Assembly (NCBI GenBank): GCA_937892865.1 | Contig: CALBJG010000121.1 | Location: 1-12,384, forward strand | Origin: an uncultured Clostridia bacterium | Lineage (GTDB): Bacteria; Bacillota; Clostridia; Oscillospirales; Oscillospiraceae | DNA length: 12,384 bases | Direction of reading: 5' to 3' | Shown: one piece after another, positions 5,300-11,943 of the stretch | How positions within the stretch are numbered: position 1 is the stretch's first letter | Layout: each line of letters opens with the position of its first letter | Notes under the pieces: generated by a model | Database searches by the model: none | Seen by the model: the letters and a program-made list of their open reading frames with translations, nothing else | What the model was told of the DNA's origin: nothing | Made by a program: the position numbers and the translations under genes

Positions 5300-6982
5300 A
5301 TGCTCTCAAGCGCAGATGTACTGCAACTGATCCAAAGCCTTATATGGCTTCTGGCCGGCGTTGGCATTTTTATCGTCGGTATGAATTTTTTAAGTGACGC
5401 TTTGGAAAAAAGTTCCGGCGCCGGTATGAAAAAGTTACTTGGTAAAATCAGCAACAACCGTTTTTCCGGCGTGGGGATCGGCGCCGCTGTAACCGCGATC
5501 ATCCAGAGTTCCTCTGCCACTTCTGTGATGGTGATCGGTTTGGTAAATGCCGGCGTTATGACATTGATGCAGGCAACACCCATCATTATGGGCGCGAATA
5601 TCGGCACCACTATTACGGGTGTTTTGGTCGCGCTGAAAAATGATTACTTCAATATGCTGATGTATCTTTTTGCTTTTGCCGGCGTGATGATGGGTTTTTT
5701 CAAAACCGAAAAAGTCAAACTGGCAGGTTTGTTGTGCAGTGGTTTGGGACTGATCTTCGTTGGTCTGAATATTATGAGCAGTGAAGAGGCTTTTGGAAAT
5801 CCCCTTGTGGAGAATATGTTTCTGAACATCTTCCGTGTTATCGATTTTCCGCTGCTTTTGATCCTTGTGGGCGTTGTTTTTACGGCTCTGATCCAAAGTT
5901 CTTCTGCCGCCACCGGCGTTGTGATTACAATGGTGGGAACCGGCGTTTTGCCGCTGGATCTTGCGCTGTTCATTGTTTTAGGCGCCAATATCGGCACTTG
6001 TGTCACCGCTCTGCTGGCCTCCGTTGGCGCAAACGCCAACTCCAAACGCGTCGCGCTGATCCACTTCACTTTTAATGTGATCGGCACGATTTTGTTTACT
6101 GCTATCGTATGGCTGTTCCGGGAACCGGTCATCCGTCTGCTTGTTGCCATGTTCCCAGGAAATGATGCGATGTCCCTGCAAATGCGCGTATCTGTCTTTC
6201 ATGTAATTTTTAATGTTACAACCACCTGCCTGCTTCTCCCCTTTACAGCCCAGTTGGTGAATTACTCCTGCTTTGCGATTAAAGACAAGGTAGAAAACAC
6301 CCCGGCGCGTACATTGAAATTTGTGGATGACCATCTGTTAAGCGTTCCGTCAGTGGCGATGATGCAGACAAAGAAAGAAATAGAATATATGCTGACTTTG
6401 GTGGAGGATAACATTGCGCTCTCATTTTCCTCTATCCAGAATCGCACATTGGAGAACAGCAACAAGATTCGTGAAAACGAAGAGATCATTGACTTTACCA
6501 ACAGCGCATTGACCCGGTATCTGATCAAACTTTCCGCTTGCGTTGAAGCCAATGACGAGCAGACTGTCGGTACATATTTTCACGTACTGAACGACTTGGA
6601 ACGCATCGGTGATCACGCAGAAAATTTCCACGAAATCGGGCAGGAAATGATACAAAAGGAACTCGTATTCTCCGATTCTGCCTTGGAAGGAATCGAAAGT
6701 ATGCGTCAACAAGTTACACTTATGCTTTCTATGGCAAATGATGCTTTTAAAAATTTGAGCAAAGAGCGTTTGCCCAAATTAACAGAACTGGAGAACCGTG
6801 TAGACGAAATGAAACGCCAACTGACTGCCAAGCATTACACGCGGTTGTCGGAAGGCAGTTGTCAGCCGGAAGTCAGTCCTTACTATACATCAACAGTAGC
6901 GGGTCTGGAGCGTGTTGCCGATCATATCGTTAACATTGGTTACAGCATCCAAAGTCCGATCGGTTCTCAAAAAGATTTGTAA
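5300..6982 (+). CDS. Na+/phosphate cotransporter family protein with C-terminal PhoU-like domain
   Basis: This 560-residue protein is an NptA/YjbB-type Na/Pi cotransporter. The membrane part (about 1-325) contains the two inverted repeats of the family: AIIQSSSATSVMVIG (QSSS at 69-72) with GANIGTT (98-104), and ALIQSSSAATGVVI (QSSS at 199-202) with GANIGTC (228-234). The QSSS motifs line the substrate site in this family. Residues about 340-550 are helical with ERIGDHAENF and ERVADHIVNIG, the two signatures of PhoU-like helical bundles, which probably sense or gate phosphate flux. The ATG at 5300 has AGGAGG 7 bases upstream. Thirteen bases after its stop the next transporter begins, with no promoter between, so the two form an operon. 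The upstream two-component pair probably controls it. The direction of phosphate flux (import or export, as in YjbB) cannot be told from sequence. Confidence 0.92.
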   Translation: MLSSADVLQLIQSLIWLLAGVGIFIVGMNFLSDALEKSSGAGMKKLLGKISNNRFSGVGIGAAVTAIIQSSSATSVMVIGLVNAGVMTLMQATPIIMGANIGTTITGVLVALKNDYFNMLMYLFAFAGVMMGFFKTEKVKLAGLLCSGLGLIFVGLNIMSSEEAFGNPLVENMFLNIFRVIDFPLLLILVGVVFTALIQSSSAATGVVITMVGTGVLPLDLALFIVLGANIGTCVTALLASVGANANSKRVALIHFTFNVIGTILFTAIVWLFREPVIRLLVAMFPGNDAMSLQMRVSVFHVIFNVTTTCLLLPFTAQLVNYSCFAIKDKVENTPARTLKFVDDHLLSVPSVAMMQTKKEIEYMLTLVEDNIALSFSSIQNRTLENSNKIRENEEIIDFTNSALTRYLIKLSACVEANDEQTVGTYFHVLNDLERIGDHAENFHEIGQEMIQKELVFSDSALEGIESMRQQVTLMLSMANDAFKNLSKERLPKLTELENRVDEMKRQLTAKHYTRLSEGSCQPEVSPYYTSTVAGLERVADHIVNIGYSIQSPIGSQKDL

Positions 6983-6995
6983 CAGGGGGTCTTTT

Positions 6996-8264
6996 ATGAT
7001 TTATGCAATTATTCTTTTTTCCATTACTTATGTTCTGATGCTCACTTTTGGAAAACATCGCACCTATATTGCGCTGGGCTCTGCTGTGATCTTCATCGCA
7101 AGCGGTATGTTGCCCTTCGATCAAATCATCTCCAGTATTGACTTTAACGTCCTGCTGATGATTGCAGGCACGATGGGTCTTGTGCAACTTTTCATCGACA
7201 GCAAAATGCCGGCGCTTCTTGCTGATCTGGTTATGACCAAAGTTCCCAATGTGCAAATGGCCGCCATTGCGCTTTCTCTGTTTGCCGGAATCATTTCTGC
7301 ATTCGTAGACAACGTGGCAACTGTGCTGATGGTTGCTCCCGTTGCTCTCGCCATATGCCAGAAGTTGAAAACCAACCCCATTCCCTTTATTATAGCAATC
7401 GCCGTATCTTCCAATTTACAGGGAGCGGCTACCCTTGTAGGCGATACCACCGCCATTATGCTGGGTTCTTATGCCAATATGAGTTTTCTGGATTTCTTTT
7501 GGTACCAAGGCAAACCCGGTATCTTCTTTGCAGTGGAACTGGGCGCAATCGTCTCTGCGTTGATCCTGGCATGGCTGTTCCGCAAGGAAAAGGGCAAGAT
7601 CGATGCAAGTACAGAACTGACAAAAGTAACGGATTATGTGCCGTCTGTATTACTGGTTATGTGTATTGTACTTCTCATTGCCGCTTCCTTTATCCCCGGA
7701 AAACCGGATATTACCAACGGTCTGATCTGTATGGCGCTATTGGTTATCGGTCTTGTATATAACTGTCTTCAAAGCAAGCGTATCTCCGCTGTTGTCCCGT
7801 CGCTGAAAGCCATTGATTTTGAAACGATCGGGCTGCTTTTGGGGCTGTTCTTAATGATCGGTGGCATTACCCACATGGGTGTGATCGATGCTGCTGCCGG
7901 TCTGCTTGCAAAATTAGGCGGCGGCAATGTTTTCTGGCTGTATACCATAATCGTGTGGGCTTCCGTATTGATTTCCGCCTTTATAGACAATATTCCCTAT
8001 GTGGCAACGATGCTTCCCGTCGTCACCGGACTTGCAGGAGCACTGAACATTGACCCTACGATTCTGTATTTCGGTCTTCTGTCCGGCGCAACTTTAGGCG
8101 GCAACTGTACACCAATCGGCGCTTCCGCTAACATAACCGGTATTGGCATCCTGCGCAAAAACGGATATGCCGTAAAGAATTCTGACTTTTTCCGCATTGG
8201 TATTCCCTTTACCCTTGCTGCGATCATACCGGCTTACATTTATTTCTGGTTGCTTTACCGTTAA
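6996..8264 (+). CDS. ArsB/NhaD/SLC13-type ion transporter (IT superfamily)
   Basis: This 422-residue, strongly hydrophobic protein has about ten to twelve membrane segments and two homologous halves. Paired motifs SAFVDNVATVLMVAPV (101-116) and SAFIDNIPYVATMLPV (328-343) mark the re-entrant and helix regions of the repeats. LVGDTTAIML (147-156) and GGNCTPIGASANI (368-380) are the substrate/cation loops shared by the ArsB, NhaD and P-protein branch. The start at 6996 has AGGGGG close upstream; upstream frame extension is shadow of the cotransporter. It is the second gene of the transporter operon and ends at a bidirectional terminator. Family members move arsenite, Na+/H+ or carboxylates; which one applies here cannot be read. 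Pairing with a Na+-driven phosphate transporter makes Na+ recycling or export of a second anion plausible. No arsenic gene (ArsA, ArsC, ArsR) is present, which argues mildly against arsenite. Confidence 0.85.
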   Translation: MIYAIILFSITYVLMLTFGKHRTYIALGSAVIFIASGMLPFDQIISSIDFNVLLMIAGTMGLVQLFIDSKMPALLADLVMTKVPNVQMAAIALSLFAGIISAFVDNVATVLMVAPVALAICQKLKTNPIPFIIAIAVSSNLQGAATLVGDTTAIMLGSYANMSFLDFFWYQGKPGIFFAVELGAIVSALILAWLFRKEKGKIDASTELTKVTDYVPSVLLVMCIVLLIAASFIPGKPDITNGLICMALLVIGLVYNCLQSKRISAVVPSLKAIDFETIGLLLGLFLMIGGITHMGVIDAAAGLLAKLGGGNVFWLYTIIVWASVLISAFIDNIPYVATMLPVVTGLAGALNIDPTILYFGLLSGATLGGNCTPIGASANITGIGILRKNGYAVKNSDFFRIGIPFTLAAIIPAYIYFWLLYR

Positions 8265-8265
8265 A

Positions 8266-8299
8266 AAAAGCGGTGCGATTTTTTAATCGCACCGCTTTT
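8266..8299. terminator. Bidirectional terminator between the transporter operon and yerC
   Basis: A perfect 15-bp stem (8266-8280 with 8285-8299) has a TTTT loop and T-runs on both outward sides. It serves the plus-strand transporter operon (stop at 8264) and the minus-strand ABC-yerC operon (stop at 8301). Confidence 0.93.
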
Positions 8300-8300
8300 A

Positions 8301-8567
8301 TTATTTTAACAATTTGGCATAGCCGTTGCCATACTGGACACATTGGGACACGCGGCTGAGGGTTGCGGAAGAAATATCCGCCAACTCCATCACCTGGTTA
8401 TAGGTCTTCCCTTCCAGCAGCAATTTGGCCGCATAAAGGCGTTCTGCCATTTTCTCGATTTCTTTTCTTGTGCAGAGGTCATCAAACAGCGCGTAACAAT
8501 CGCTTATGTTGTCAAGGCTCAATAACAATTGATATAACGCCTCGATCTTTTCTGCTTTTTTATCCAT
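8301..8567 (-). CDS. yerC: YerC/YecD family TrpR-related DNA-binding protein
   Basis: This 88-residue all-helical protein matches the YerC/YecD group related to the Trp repressor. The helix-turn-helix lies near residues 54-75 (KTYNQVMELADISSATLSRVSQ), preceded by RKEIEKMAERLYAAKLLLEG, which is typical of the family. Such proteins bind DNA as dimers; the effector is not established for YerC. A modest GGGG ribosome site lies 8 bases before the ATG at 8567. It begins 15 bases after the ABC ATPase stop with no promoter, so it is the last gene of the amino acid importer operon. It could sense an amino acid and regulate that operon, possibly through the palindrome at 10963-10980. This last link is inference. 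Confidence 0.88.
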   Translation of the reverse strand: MDKKAEKIEALYQLLLSLDNISDCYALFDDLCTRKEIEKMAERLYAAKLLLEGKTYNQVMELADISSATLSRVSQCVQYGNGYAKLLK

Positions 8568-8582
8568 ACTGCAAACCCCTTA

Positions 8583-9341
8583 TCAGAAATTTTCCAATGC
8601 GCCTTGAATAAATGCCTTTGTCTTTTCGCTTTGGGGATTCTCAAACACCTGCTCCGGTGTGCCGATCTCCTCGATCACACCGTCAGCCATATAGATGACT
8701 ACATCGGCAACGCTTTTGGCAAACTCCATTTCGTGGGTGACCACGATCATGGTATTATTGCCGCTTTTCAATCCCCGGATGACCCGAAGCACCTCACCGG
8801 TAAGTTCCGGATCCAGAGCGCTGGTAGGTTCATCAAAGCACAGCACCTCCGGGTTCATCGCCAACGCCCGTGCGATGGCAACACGCTGCTGCTGACCGCC
8901 GGAAAGTTGGTAAGGGTAACTGTCCAGTTTTTCCGAAAGACCCACCCGATCCAAAAGTTGTCTTGCATTTTGATCGATTTCCTCCGCGCTTCCCTTTTTT
9001 AAAAGGGTCGGCGCAAGGGTCACATTCTGCAGCACCGTATACTGGGGGAATAAATTAAAGTTTTGAAACACAAGGCCAAAATGCAGGCGGTTTTGACGGA
9101 TCGTCTCGTCATCTGCTCTGCCTTCGTTGGCAGCATCCAACAACACCTTGCCGCCCACAATGATCTGCCCTTCGTCCGGGGTCTCCAAAAAGTTCAGACA
9201 CCGCAAGAGCGTTGTCTTGCCACTGCCGGAAGAACCAATAATGGCAAGGACCTGACCTCGCTCCAGAGAGAAGTCGATGCCTTTGAGAACTTCCACTTTG
9301 CCAAAGTTCTTTTTAATATTTTTTACTTCCAGTAATGCCAT
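8583..9341 (-). CDS. Polar amino acid ABC transporter ATP-binding protein (GlnQ/HisP type)
   Basis: This 252-residue ATPase is complete and shows all functional motifs: Walker A GSSGSGKTT (36-44), Q-loop Gln93 in VFQNFNLFPQ, signature LSGGQQQR (146-153), Walker B VLCFDEP (166-172) followed by the D-loop SALD, and the switch histidine in VVTHEM (His203). The NLFPQYTVLQNV segment and overall length are typical of the polar amino acid uptake (PAAT) group. It works as a dimer on the cytosolic face, powering import by the HisM-type permease encoded next to it. AGGAG lies 9 bases before the ATG at 9341, and the gap to the permease gene is only 5 bases, so the genes are co-transcribed. Confidence 0.95.
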   Translation of the reverse strand: MALLEVKNIKKNFGKVEVLKGIDFSLERGQVLAIIGSSGSGKTTLLRCLNFLETPDEGQIIVGGKVLLDAANEGRADDETIRQNRLHFGLVFQNFNLFPQYTVLQNVTLAPTLLKKGSAEEIDQNARQLLDRVGLSEKLDSYPYQLSGGQQQRVAIARALAMNPEVLCFDEPTSALDPELTGEVLRVIRGLKSGNNTMIVVTHEMEFAKSVADVVIYMADGVIEEIGTPEQVFENPQSEKTKAFIQGALENF

Positions 9342-9346
9342 ACGAC

Positions 9347-10042
9347 TTAACTCCTAAAATAACTGAGTTTCTTTTCCAGTTTCCCCAACACGATGGTGAG
9401 AATACCCACAAAGATCAGATAGAACACACCGGTATAGAACAAAGGCCACACCAATGCCTTTGTCGCTGCCAGTTCGTTGGCCTGCTTGATGATCTCGCAT
9501 ACAACAATACAGTTTGCAAGGGCTGTATCCTTGATCAGCGTAATGATCTCATTGGACATAGGCGGTACGATCCGCTGAATGACCTGCTTTAAAACGATCT
9601 TGCGGAAAATTTGTGACTTGGTAAGGCCCAGAACATAGCCAGCCTCATACTGCCCTTTGGAAATGCTCTCAATACCGCCACGGTAGATCTCGGAAAAATA
9701 GCAGGCGTAATTGAGAGAAAATGCAATCAGCACTGCGATGATCCGTCCTGCGTCATTGATCCCGTAGGTAACAAAGAAATAGCGGTCGACCTGACTGAAA
9801 AAGGGAATTTTAAACAGCAGGCCGGGGACATAATAGATAATAAAGATCTGGAGCATCAGCGGAACGCCTCTGACGATCCACACGACCACTTTTGATATCG
9901 CTTTGACTACCCGAATACGGCTCATTGAGCAGAATGCTATAGGCAAACCAAGCGGTGCGCCGCAAAGCAGCGTCACCGCAAAGATTAGCAAGGACACACC
10001 AAAGCCGCCAAGAAGATGTTGTGTTACTTCAATAAACGACAT
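9347..10042 (-). CDS. Polar amino acid ABC transporter permease (HisM type)
   Basis: This 231-residue membrane protein is of the PAAT permease family. About five hydrophobic segments are visible, and the ATPase-coupling EAA loop is YEAGYVLGLTKSQIFRKIV (132-150), with the conserved Glu-Ala and Gly of the motif. It also shows RGVPLMLQIFIIYY (58-71), a family hallmark. Only one permease gene is present, so it would act as a homodimer. The GGAG site lies 8 bases before the ATG at 10042, and the gap to the binding-protein gene is 27 bases with no terminator. It is the middle gene of the importer operon. Confidence 0.94.
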   Translation of the reverse strand: MSFIEVTQHLLGGFGVSLLIFAVTLLCGAPLGLPIAFCSMSRIRVVKAISKVVVWIVRGVPLMLQIFIIYYVPGLLFKIPFFSQVDRYFFVTYGINDAGRIIAVLIAFSLNYACYFSEIYRGGIESISKGQYEAGYVLGLTKSQIFRKIVLKQVIQRIVPPMSNEIITLIKDTALANCIVVCEIIKQANELAATKALVWPLFYTGVFYLIFVGILTIVLGKLEKKLSYFRS

Positions 10043-10069
10043 TGTGTATTCTCCAGATATGTAGTTTGA

Positions 10070-10903
10070 TTACTTCTGATCAGAGAAGTCAGTGATGGCG
10101 GTGTTGGCTACGTCGTACTTTTCAGCCAGCTTTGCGATGGTGCCGTTCTTAGCCAGCTTCTCCAAGGCCTTGTTGACCTCTGCAGTCAGCTCGCTGTCCT
10201 TCTTGAAGCCGATGGCGTAGTATTCTACGTCGCTGGACAGACCGTCCACAATAGCCAGCTCAGCGTAGTCACCCTTGCCGGCGTAGCTCTTTGCCAGCTG
10301 TGCATCCAGCACGGCGAAGTCAGCAGAGCCGGAGAGGACTTCCATCAGACAGTCGGTCTGATACAGGCAGCCCTTGATGCTGGCACCCTCGAAGGTCTGT
10401 GCGTAGGTCTCACCGGCGGAGCCACCTTCGGCAACACCCATCTTGCCGCTCAGATCGGCAGCGGTGGCGATGGAGGAATCGCTCTTAATGACGATCACCT
10501 GGCGGTTTTCCATATAGTTGTAGGAGAAGTCGACCTTCTCGGAACGGAGAATGCCGTCGTCATCGGCGGTGTTGCAGGTGAAGCCGTTCCACACGCAGTC
10601 GATGGCACCGGAGTCCAGATCGGTATACTTCTGGTTCCAGTCGATCTTTTGGAAGATGACGGTGTAGCCCAGGTTTGCAAACACGGCCTCAGCCAGTTCG
10701 GTATCGAAACCGATCAGTTTGTCGGAGCCGTCTTCAAAATAGTTCATGGGGGCATAGATGGTGTAGCCTACAACAACGGTCTTGGCGGGGTCGCCGTTGG
10801 CGTTGGTGCCGCCGGTGGCACCGGTGTTGTTAGCTGCGGCACAGCCGGCCATGCAGCCCAGGGTCAGCAGAAGCGCAAGAATAATAGCAGTAATCTTTTT
10901 CAT
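10070..10903 (-). CDS. Amino acid ABC transporter substrate-binding lipoprotein
   Basis: This 277-residue extracellular binding protein captures an amino acid for the permease-ATPase pair encoded after it. The N-terminus is a lipoprotein signal: MKK, a hydrophobic run to about residue 16, and a lipobox MAGC with lipidated Cys21 (Cys17 in TLGC is the less likely alternative). A low-complexity Ala/Asn/Gly/Thr linker follows. The mature fold starts at KTVVVGYTIYAPMNYFE and shows LIGFDTELAEAVFANLGY, typical of family 3 binding proteins. Arg120 in ILRSEKVDFS aligns with the arginine that grips the substrate carboxylate in this family. The ATG at 10903 is preceded by AAAGGAA at about 8 bases; the upstream in-frame extension crosses the promoter and is not coding. 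The substrate is most likely a polar amino acid; the exact one cannot be read. Confidence 0.93.
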   Translation of the reverse strand: MKKITAIILALLLTLGCMAGCAAANNTGATGGTNANGDPAKTVVVGYTIYAPMNYFEDGSDKLIGFDTELAEAVFANLGYTVIFQKIDWNQKYTDLDSGAIDCVWNGFTCNTADDDGILRSEKVDFSYNYMENRQVIVIKSDSSIATAADLSGKMGVAEGGSAGETYAQTFEGASIKGCLYQTDCLMEVLSGSADFAVLDAQLAKSYAGKGDYAELAIVDGLSSDVEYYAIGFKKDSELTAEVNKALEKLAKNGTIAKLAEKYDVANTAITDFSDQK

Positions 10904-10957
10904 GATGATAGTTCCTTTCTTTGTACCGGTGTGTGCCGGTGTTGTCTGGATGCCTTC

Positions 10958-10986
10958 ATTATACTTTAACAAACTAAAGTTGTAAA
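10958..10986 (-). promoter_or_regulatory. Sigma-A promoter of the amino acid ABC operon with palindromic operator candidate
   Basis: On the minus strand TTTACA (10981-10986) and perfect TATAAT (10958-10963) are 17 bp apart, with transcription starting near 10951. The whole spacer is an inverted repeat: ACTTTA (10963-10968) and TAAAGT (10975-10980) around ACAAAC. A regulator bound here would block RNA polymerase. The co-transcribed TrpR-like yerC product is one candidate. Confidence 0.82.
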
Positions 10987-11087
10987 GCGATATTTTGACT
11001 TTTTTACCACTTTTGTATAAAGAACCAAAAAATGCCCGCACTTTACTGCTTTAGTTTGGCGAAGTGATACAGGAGAGAAGTGTAGAT

Positions 11088-11203
11088 GATGCTAAAATCC
11101 GATTTGTCGGTCTGTTATTTCGATGCGTATACCTTCCCCCGGGGGGAAGGTGGGCCGAAGGCCCGGAAGAGGAATGCGGGCGGAAATCTTGGTTTTTAGC
11201 ATC
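11088..11203. repeat. Imperfect inverted repeat enclosing the left half of the intergenic repeat element
   Basis: GATGCTAAAATCC (11088-11100) recurs as GGTTTTTAGCATC (11191-11203), 12 of 13 pairs. GATTT (11101-11105) can pair with AAATC (11184-11188), extending the stem with two bulged bases. The arms enclose the two hairpins of the left half of the MITE-like element. Confidence 0.5.
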
Positions 11204-11286
11204 TTTTCCGGGCTTTTTCTTTGTTAAACATATCGCCATTCCTCTCCCGTCAGCTTCGCTGACACCCTCCCCTCGGGGGAGGGGAT
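11131..11286. mobile_element. MITE-like intergenic repeat made of two inverted double-hairpin modules
   Basis: The stretch of roughly 500 bp between the ABC operon and the deformylase gene has no convincing gene and contains this element. The left end (11132-11175) has a CCTTCC...GGAAGG hairpin and then GGGCC-GAA-GGCCC. The right end (11237-11284) has GTCAGC-TTC-GCTGAC and CCCTCCCC-TCG-GGGGAGGG. Reverse-complementing the right end aligns it with the left (shared CTCCCCC or TTCCCCC, then GGTG, CGAAG, AGAGGAATG), so the two ends are diverged terminal inverted repeats of about 45 bp. CGATGCGTAT (11121-11130) and CGATGCATAT (11292-11301) flank the element as near-identical direct repeats. No transposase is encoded. 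Repeats of this look are frequent between genes in gut Clostridia (general knowledge); identity to a named family was not checked. Confidence 0.6.
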
Positions 11287-11345
11287 CGGCGCGATGCATA
11301 TTTAAAGCAGAGCGATAAATCGGAATTATAAACACGATCGGGGGA

Positions 11346-11374
11346 TTGAAAAAATCGTGGGGATGTGAGAAAAT
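11346..11374 (+). promoter_or_regulatory. Candidate promoter of the peptide deformylase-like gene
   Basis: TTGAAA (11346-11351) and GAAAAT (11369-11374) are 17 bp apart; the -10 matches consensus at only four of six positions. Transcription would begin near 11381, 27 bases before the ATG. It lies just right of the repeat element. TATAAA at 11328-11333 is another possible -10 without a clear -35. Confidence 0.4.
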
Positions 11375-11407
11375 AGGCGCAGACAGAGTCGAAGGAGATG
11401 TGTTTTT

Positions 11408-11821
11408 ATGGTAAAAGACTTGATCCACGATCCCATACTGTTGGCCAGGAAAAGTACGGTGGCAGGCAGGGAAGACCTGCAAACGGCAGAAGATCTTCTG
11501 GATACCTTGAAAGCCCACCGGGAGACCTGCGTGGGGATGGCGGCCAACATGATTGGTGTGCACAAGTGCATCATTGCTTTTGTGGATGGCAAAAACTATA
11601 CGGTTATGTTTAACCCCCGCATCGTCAAAAGTTCTGATGCCTATGAAACAGAGGAAGGGTGCCTGTCCCTTTTGGGAGGTCCCAGAAAAGCCACCCGTTA
11701 TCAAAAAATCAAGGTGGAGTATGAGAACGAATCCTTCCAAAAGCGGCTGAAAACCTACGAGGGCTGGACCGCACAGATCATCCAACACGAGATCGACCAT
11801 TGCAACGGAATCCTGATATAA
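11408..11821 (+). CDS. Peptide deformylase, short variant with altered motif 1
   Basis: This 137-residue protein is a peptide deformylase homologue; the enzyme removes the formyl group from the N-terminal methionine of new proteins. Motif 2 EEGCLSLLG (82-90) supplies metal ligand Cys85, and motif 3 QHEIDH (126-131) supplies His127 and His131 as ligands and Glu128 as catalytic base. Motif 1, normally GxGLAAxQ, is GMAANMIG (43-50): the glutamine that stabilises the oxyanion is replaced by Met48. The protein is shorter than most deformylases (about 150-190), missing the C-terminal helix, since it ends six residues after HEIDH. AAGGAG lies 10 bases before the ATG at 11408. No fmt or other translation gene is adjacent, so this is probably an accessory paralogue. 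It may be an active variant with lower or different specificity; a non-deformylase metallopeptidase role is possible. Confidence 0.85.
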   Translation: MVKDLIHDPILLARKSTVAGREDLQTAEDLLDTLKAHRETCVGMAANMIGVHKCIIAFVDGKNYTVMFNPRIVKSSDAYETEEGCLSLLGGPRKATRYQKIKVEYENESFQKRLKTYEGWTAQIIQHEIDHCNGILI

Positions 11822-11824
11822 ACG

Positions 11825-11849
11825 ATGCGCTGAGGAAAACTCAGCGCAT
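11825..11849 (+). terminator. Terminator after the deformylase-like gene
   Basis: A perfect 10-bp stem ATGCGCTGAG/CTCAGCGCAT has a GAAAA loop and is followed by TTATTTGTG. The U-tract is interrupted, so termination may be incomplete. It separates the deformylase gene from the blaI promoter. Confidence 0.75.
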
Positions 11850-11877
11850 TTATTTGTGAAAGAATACGGATAGAGGG

Positions 11878-11906
11878 TTGACAAATTCGCTCTACAAGTG
11901 TAGAAT
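11878..11906 (+). promoter_or_regulatory. Sigma-A promoter of the blaI-like operon
   Basis: A consensus TTGACA (11878-11883) and TAGAAT (11901-11906) are 17 bp apart, giving a start near 11913. The first BlaI-type operator overlaps the spacer and the -10 box. Confidence 0.88.
11892..11903. promoter_or_regulatory. BlaI/MecI-type operator 1
   Basis: The perfect palindrome CTACAAGTGTAG contains the TACA-N2-TGTA core recognised by BlaI/MecI/CopY-family repressors. It overlaps the -10 box of the gene for just such a repressor, so it should autoregulate. Confidence 0.85.
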
Positions 11907-11915
11907 AATTATGTA

Positions 11916-11927
11916 CTACAAATGTAG
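11916..11927. promoter_or_regulatory. BlaI/MecI-type operator 2
   Basis: The palindrome CTACAAATGTAG repeats the operator 24 bp downstream (centre to centre), between the transcription start and the ribosome binding site. Two operators per promoter are usual for BlaI/MecI dimers binding side by side. Confidence 0.85.
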
Positions 11928-11943
11928 AAGGAGTGAGTGTGTA

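Noticed and set aside
6996..8264. Calling the transporter an arsenite pump (ArsB)
   Set aside because: The family motifs are shared by NhaD, P-protein and SLC13 branches, and no ars gene or ArsR-like operator is nearby.
10926..10942. Direct repeat CCGGTGT with 10-bp period in the leader of the binding-protein gene
   Set aside because: It is short, with only two copies; it also forms a 5-bp hairpin, but nothing ties it to a known regulator.
11131..11286. CRISPR array or tRNA-like cluster in the hairpin-rich stretch
   Set aside because: The hairpins form one inverted pair rather than regularly spaced direct repeats, and no cloverleaf with anticodon and T-arm is present.
11051..11884. Long minus-strand open frame (277 codons) opposite the deformylase-like gene and repeat
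   Set aside because: It is antisense to a gene with clear EGCLS and HEIDH motifs, spans the repeat element and the downstream terminator, has no ribosome site and resembles no family.
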